A stretch of 9,667 bases of DNA from contig JAFTIK010000102.1 in NCBI GenBank assembly GCA_017456945.1, positions 1 to 9,667 on the forward strand, read 5' to 3'. Shown here piece by piece: positions 7,469 to 9,667 of the stretch (positions are counted from its first letter, which is position 1; each line of letters opens with the position of its first letter). The notes under the pieces are model-generated. The model did no database searches and was not told the DNA's origin. It saw only the letters and a program-made list of their open reading frames with translations. The translations under genes and the position numbers were made by a program. This DNA is from Clostridia bacterium. Lineage in GTDB: Bacteria > Bacillota_A > Clostridia > Christensenellales > Borkfalkiaceae.

Positions 7469-7497
7469 ATTTTAACACACACCCACTACGTAGTCAA
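7469..7497 (-). promoter_or_regulatory. Predicted promoter of the transport operon
   Basis: On the minus strand a TTGACT -35 box (7497-7492) and a TAAAAT -10 box (7474-7469) are separated by 17 bases, close to the sigma-70/SigA consensus. The start point would fall near 7462, giving a leader of about 160 nt before the ATG at 7302. The perfect palindrome ACTACGTAGT (7485-7494) overlaps the -35 box and the spacer, and could be an operator. Confidence 0.7.
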
Positions 7498-7533
7498 TAC
7501 CAAATTCTACTATAAAAATGCTCTGTATTGTTA

Positions 7534-7558
7534 TTTTTTTGGTGTTTACCCTAAAAAA
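7534..7558. promoter_or_regulatory. Candidate operator: inverted repeat between the divergent promoters
   Basis: TTTTTTTGG (7534-7542) and CCTAAAAAA (7550-7558) form an imperfect inverted repeat with one mismatch around a 7-base centre. It sits close to the middle of the 84 bp between the two -35 boxes. AraC-family regulators often bind such shared regions, but more often at direct repeats, and the arms are mainly A/T tracts, so support is limited. Confidence 0.3.
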
Positions 7559-7581
7559 CCCACTTTTTTATTGAAAAATAT

Positions 7582-7611
7582 TTGACTTTTGATTTTTTGC
7601 TCGTTTATAAT
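7582..7611 (+). promoter_or_regulatory. Predicted promoter of the AraC-family regulator gene
   Basis: TTGACT (7582-7587) and TATAAT (7606-7611) with an 18-base spacer give a near-consensus housekeeping promoter. The start point would lie near 7618, about 34 bases before the chosen ATG. Its strength suggests that the regulator is made constitutively unless repressed. Confidence 0.75.
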
Positions 7612-7635
7612 CAAATAAACAAATTTGAATAAAAA

Positions 7636-7641
7636 AAAGGA
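7636..7641 (+). promoter_or_regulatory. Ribosome binding site that decides the regulator start
   Basis: AAAGGA ends 10 bases before the ATG at 7652. The in-frame TTG at 7625 has no such site before it and lies only a few bases from the predicted transcription start, so the ATG is preferred. Confidence 0.7.
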
Positions 7642-7651
7642 CGAATTTGGT

Positions 7652-8503
7652 ATGAATAAAAACCTATTCAATTCGGTAGTTCACCTAAAAGACGATATGT
7701 CGGCTGACACTTCCGTGCTTAACTCACACATAATAAACCGTGGCGACGTTAACTACCACGACCACTCTTTTTACGAAATTTGCTACGTAGTTGACGGAAC
7801 TTTACCCCATTACGTAAACGAAACGCAAATGGACTTAAACGCAGGCGACGTTATTTTCTTGCGCCCGAAAGACAAGCACGTTTACGTTAGGGATAACAAC
7901 TGCCTTTCTTACCATAGAGATATAATCTTTCAATCTAAATTCTTTGAATCGGTGCTAAACTTTCTTAGCCCAGAGCTTCTTAACGACTACCATAAGAGTT
8001 ATCTTCCTTTTAAAACCAACCTTTCTATTGAAACTTTGGAAAAGTTTGAAAAGCGAATTAGCGAATACCTTATGATACCTAGCCAAAATACCAAGGCTAA
8101 ACTAGTTTTTGCTAAAACTATTTTAATAGAACTTTTATATCATTATAATAAGCCCTTATTCACGGCGGAAAACGATTACCCCTTGCTAGTTAATCAAATA
8201 ATACAAAAACTTAACATGCGCCACGTGCTTAAGCGTGGAACGGAATACGTTTTCACAACCTTTAATTATAGCAAAAGCCACATTTGCAACACTTTCAAAA
8301 AGTATATGCACGTATCCTTAACCGAATACATTAACGAGTTAAGGTTAAATTACGCGGCAAACCTATTAAAACTAACTAATAGTTCGCTATACAACATTTC
8401 GCAAGAATGTGGGTTTTCTTCCCTTTCCTACTTTAACAAACTATTCAAACAACATTATAACTGCACGCCAGCAAAGTTTAGAAAATCACCTAAAACGATA
8501 TAA
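7652..8503 (+). CDS. AraC-family transcriptional regulator with cupin-like sensor domain
   Basis: 283 residues from the preferred ATG, the usual size for AraC/XylS-type sugar regulators. The N-terminal half holds a cupin-like ligand domain: HDHSFYEICYVVDG (36-49), then MDLNAGDVIFLRPKDKH (60-76), the common pattern for the small beta-barrel that senses a sugar. The C-terminal domain (about 180-278) carries two helix-turn-helix units: the first near 196-219 (FNYSKSHICNTFKKYM), the second near 240-270 (LYNISQECGFSSLSYFNKLFKQ), then the hallmark CTPAKFRKS (271-279). The second unit matches the family signature well; the first lacks the usual Leu-Ala of its opening helix. The gene is divergent from the transport operon and shares its control region, so it most likely controls that operon. 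Activation in the presence of the transported sugar is the common arrangement (inference). It ends at a bidirectional terminator. Confidence 0.93.
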   Translation: MNKNLFNSVVHLKDDMSADTSVLNSHIINRGDVNYHDHSFYEICYVVDGTLPHYVNETQMDLNAGDVIFLRPKDKHVYVRDNNCLSYHRDIIFQSKFFESVLNFLSPELLNDYHKSYLPFKTNLSIETLEKFEKRISEYLMIPSQNTKAKLVFAKTILIELLYHYNKPLFTAENDYPLLVNQIIQKLNMRHVLKRGTEYVFTTFNYSKSHICNTFKKYMHVSLTEYINELRLNYAANLLKLTNSSLYNISQECGFSSLSYFNKLFKQHYNCTPAKFRKSPKTI

Positions 8504-8506
8504 AAT

Positions 8507-8541
8507 AAAAGACGAAACGTTATTTGCGTTTCGTCTTTTTT
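8507..8541. terminator. Bidirectional intrinsic terminator between the regulator and GH20 genes
   Basis: A 13-bp perfect stem, AAAAGACGAAACG (8507-8519) and CGTTTCGTCTTTT (8527-8539), with a 7-base loop ends in T6 (8536-8541) on the plus strand. On the minus strand it ends in TTTTATTTTA. It follows the regulator stop by 3 bases and the GH20 stop by 5 bases, so it serves both convergent genes. Confidence 0.88.
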
Positions 8542-8546
8542 CCTTT

Positions 8547-9667
8547 TTATTTTGCCATATTAGATAAAGAAACCATCATTGCATAAGAATAATGCCTTAA
8601 CGACTTGCCGTCTTTAAAGGGTAAAATTTCTTCGGTAAGTTCGGGTATCTCGTCTATAACCCCGCCCAAATACTCGGTTAAACGATTGTGGCAAGACTGC
8701 AAACGGTTCATTAACCCGCCAAGCCTTGCATCTTGCACTTCAAACCCGTAAGGCTTGTTTTCCAAATGCCACTCGTAAAAATACGCTTTGTGGAACTCTT
8801 TAAGCCTTTTAATAATTTCAGGGATTTGCTCGTTTAATTCTTTAAGCGTTTTTCTATCCCCTTTTTTATACGCAGAGCGCAGTTTAAGCCCGAGTTCTGA
8901 TTTAAGAGAAAGGGTGGAACATAGTTTTGCCATACGGTCGAAAAGGTAGCCGTATTCCCCCGCGCGCGCCTTTGCGCCATCTATTACTTTGGCGTATTCA
9001 GCATATTTTATACTTGGATTTTCCGATAAATTCTTATCGAAATAGCCCAGAAATATATCGTTATAAAGTAACGTTCTGCACGGATTATGAGGTTCACCCA
9101 TCTCTTTGTCAAAATCAAAAAGATTTGGCAATTCTAGCAAATTAAAGTCGTCGAAATTAAGCCCCGTTATATCGTTAAATCCCCTTTTAATCTCGTCTTC
9201 GTCAAAGTTAAGATTTGCGTATTGACGTATAGCGTACAGAACGTGTAAAAGCGTATAGAAGGAACATTCGTGCCCACCGTCGCCCCACATAGTAATCATA
9301 ACGTTTTCTATACCATGTTCTGCAACCGATTGCATCGCAAGTTTCATCGTTTTTAGCGACTGACCTACAAGGGGTGCAAAACCGTGCCAACACCACGCCC
9401 CGCCGGCGTAACTTATTTCCCGATTAAACGCCTTATGCGACTTAAACATATCGTCATAGAACTTTTTATCCTTGCGATAGTAATCCCAGTACTCTAACCC
9501 TATTTCTTCAGGAACGAGCTTCGTTACGCTTTCTGGTATTTCCGCAGGGCAATAATCATCCGTTGCTATACGGAAGAACATATCGCTCCACATTCTCGGT
9601 TTTAAGCCGTATTTTTTAGCCAGTTCTACCACTTTGTTAAGGTGGCGCAAAAGTATATCGTAACGAT
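8547..9667 (-). CDS. Family 20 glycoside hydrolase (beta-N-acetylhexosaminidase, GH20C-like), 3' part only
   Basis: About 372 C-terminal residues are present; the reading frame stays open to the right edge, so the start lies outside. GH20 enzymes remove terminal beta-linked GlcNAc or GalNAc by substrate-assisted catalysis. The visible part begins late in the TIM barrel. RHLNKVVELAKKYGLKP followed by WSDMFFR (9590-9570) is characteristic of the GH20C-like subgroup of Firmicutes, as is MWGDGGHECSFY (9290-9255), where the Trp and Asp are expected to contact the sugar. After the barrel comes a helical C-terminal domain with NKPYGFEVQD (8759-8730) and GGLMNRL, resembling the GH20C C-terminal domain (Glyco_hydro_20C_C). 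The catalytic Asp-Glu pair lies upstream, beyond the window, so activity cannot be confirmed. A TTG at 9650 is not a plausible start because it sits inside the conserved barrel sequence. The gene converges on the AraC-type regulator and is not in the transport operon, but probably serves the same sugar pathway. Confidence 0.9.
   Translation of the reverse strand, partial: RYDILLRHLNKVVELAKKYGLKPRMWSDMFFRIATDDYCPAEIPESVTKLVPEEIGLEYWDYYRKDKKFYDDMFKSHKAFNREISYAGGAWCWHGFAPLVGQSLKTMKLAMQSVAEHGIENVMITMWGDGGHECSFYTLLHVLYAIRQYANLNFDEDEIKRGFNDITGLNFDDFNLLELPNLFDFDKEMGEPHNPCRTLLYNDIFLGYFDKNLSENPSIKYAEYAKVIDGAKARAGEYGYLFDRMAKLCSTLSLKSELGLKLRSAYKKGDRKTLKELNEQIPEIIKRLKEFHKAYFYEWHLENKPYGFEVQDARLGGLMNRLQSCHNRLTEYLGGVIDEIPELTEEILPFKDGKSLRHYSYAMMVSLSNMAK

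Noticed and set aside
7625..7651. Longer start (TTG at 7625) for the AraC-family regulator
   Set aside because: There is no ribosome binding site before the TTG, it lies very near the predicted transcription start, and the ATG at 7652 has AAAGGA at good spacing. The extra nine residues are low-complexity Lys-rich.
7303..7651. Catabolite-repression (cre) site in the divergent control region
   Set aside because: I found no convincing match to the TGWAANCGNTNWCA consensus on either strand by eye.
9648..9650. TTG at 9650 as the start of the GH20 gene
   Set aside because: The open frame continues to the window edge and the residues on both sides belong to the conserved GH20 barrel, so the gene is truncated by the window and does not start here.

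Overview
The window looks like part of a carbohydrate-utilisation locus from a low-GC, Gram-positive-type bacterium, most likely an uncultured gut Clostridia/Christensenellales-like member of the Bacillota. The clues are AT-rich DNA, strong purine-rich ribosome binding sites, two lipoprotein signal peptides with lipoboxes, a CUT1-type sugar ABC transporter without its own ATPase gene, and a GH20 enzyme of the type common in Clostridia. The taxonomic placement is an inference from gene style and was not computed.

Layout. A leftward (minus-strand) operon occupies positions 7302 to 1. In transcription order it holds a large lipoprotein sugar-binding protein (7302-5587), a MalF/UgpA-like permease (5514-4597), a MalG/UgpE-like permease (4584-3670), a 1014-residue secreted protein built of Ig-like and lectin-like beta-sandwich modules (3670-626), and the first 204 residues of a DUF4838-type lipoprotein (613 to beyond position 1). 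The genes are tightly packed: there is a 1-base TAATG overlap between the second permease and the Ig-like protein, and 12-base gaps elsewhere. The exception is a 72-base gap after the binding protein, which carries a perfect 13-bp hairpin. A divergent control region (7303-7651) separates this operon from a rightward AraC-family regulator (7652-8503). Both directions have near-consensus sigma-70-type promoters about 84 bp apart, and the operon has a leader of about 160 nt with several inverted repeats. The regulator ends at a bidirectional terminator shared with a convergent minus-strand GH20 gene (8547 to beyond 9667) whose 5' part is outside the window.

How the parts may work together (inference): the GH20 exo-beta-N-acetylhexosaminidase suggests that the sugars contain beta-linked GlcNAc or GalNAc, as in host glycans, chitin fragments or cell-wall fragments. 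The binding protein and two permeases would import an oligosaccharide using a shared ATPase encoded elsewhere. The AraC-type protein, with its cupin-like sensor domain, would switch the operon according to sugar. The secreted Ig/lectin protein and the DUF4838 lipoprotein would act outside the cell in binding or processing glycan. They are the least understood parts of the locus.

No mobile elements, CRISPR arrays, tRNA or rRNA genes were recognised.
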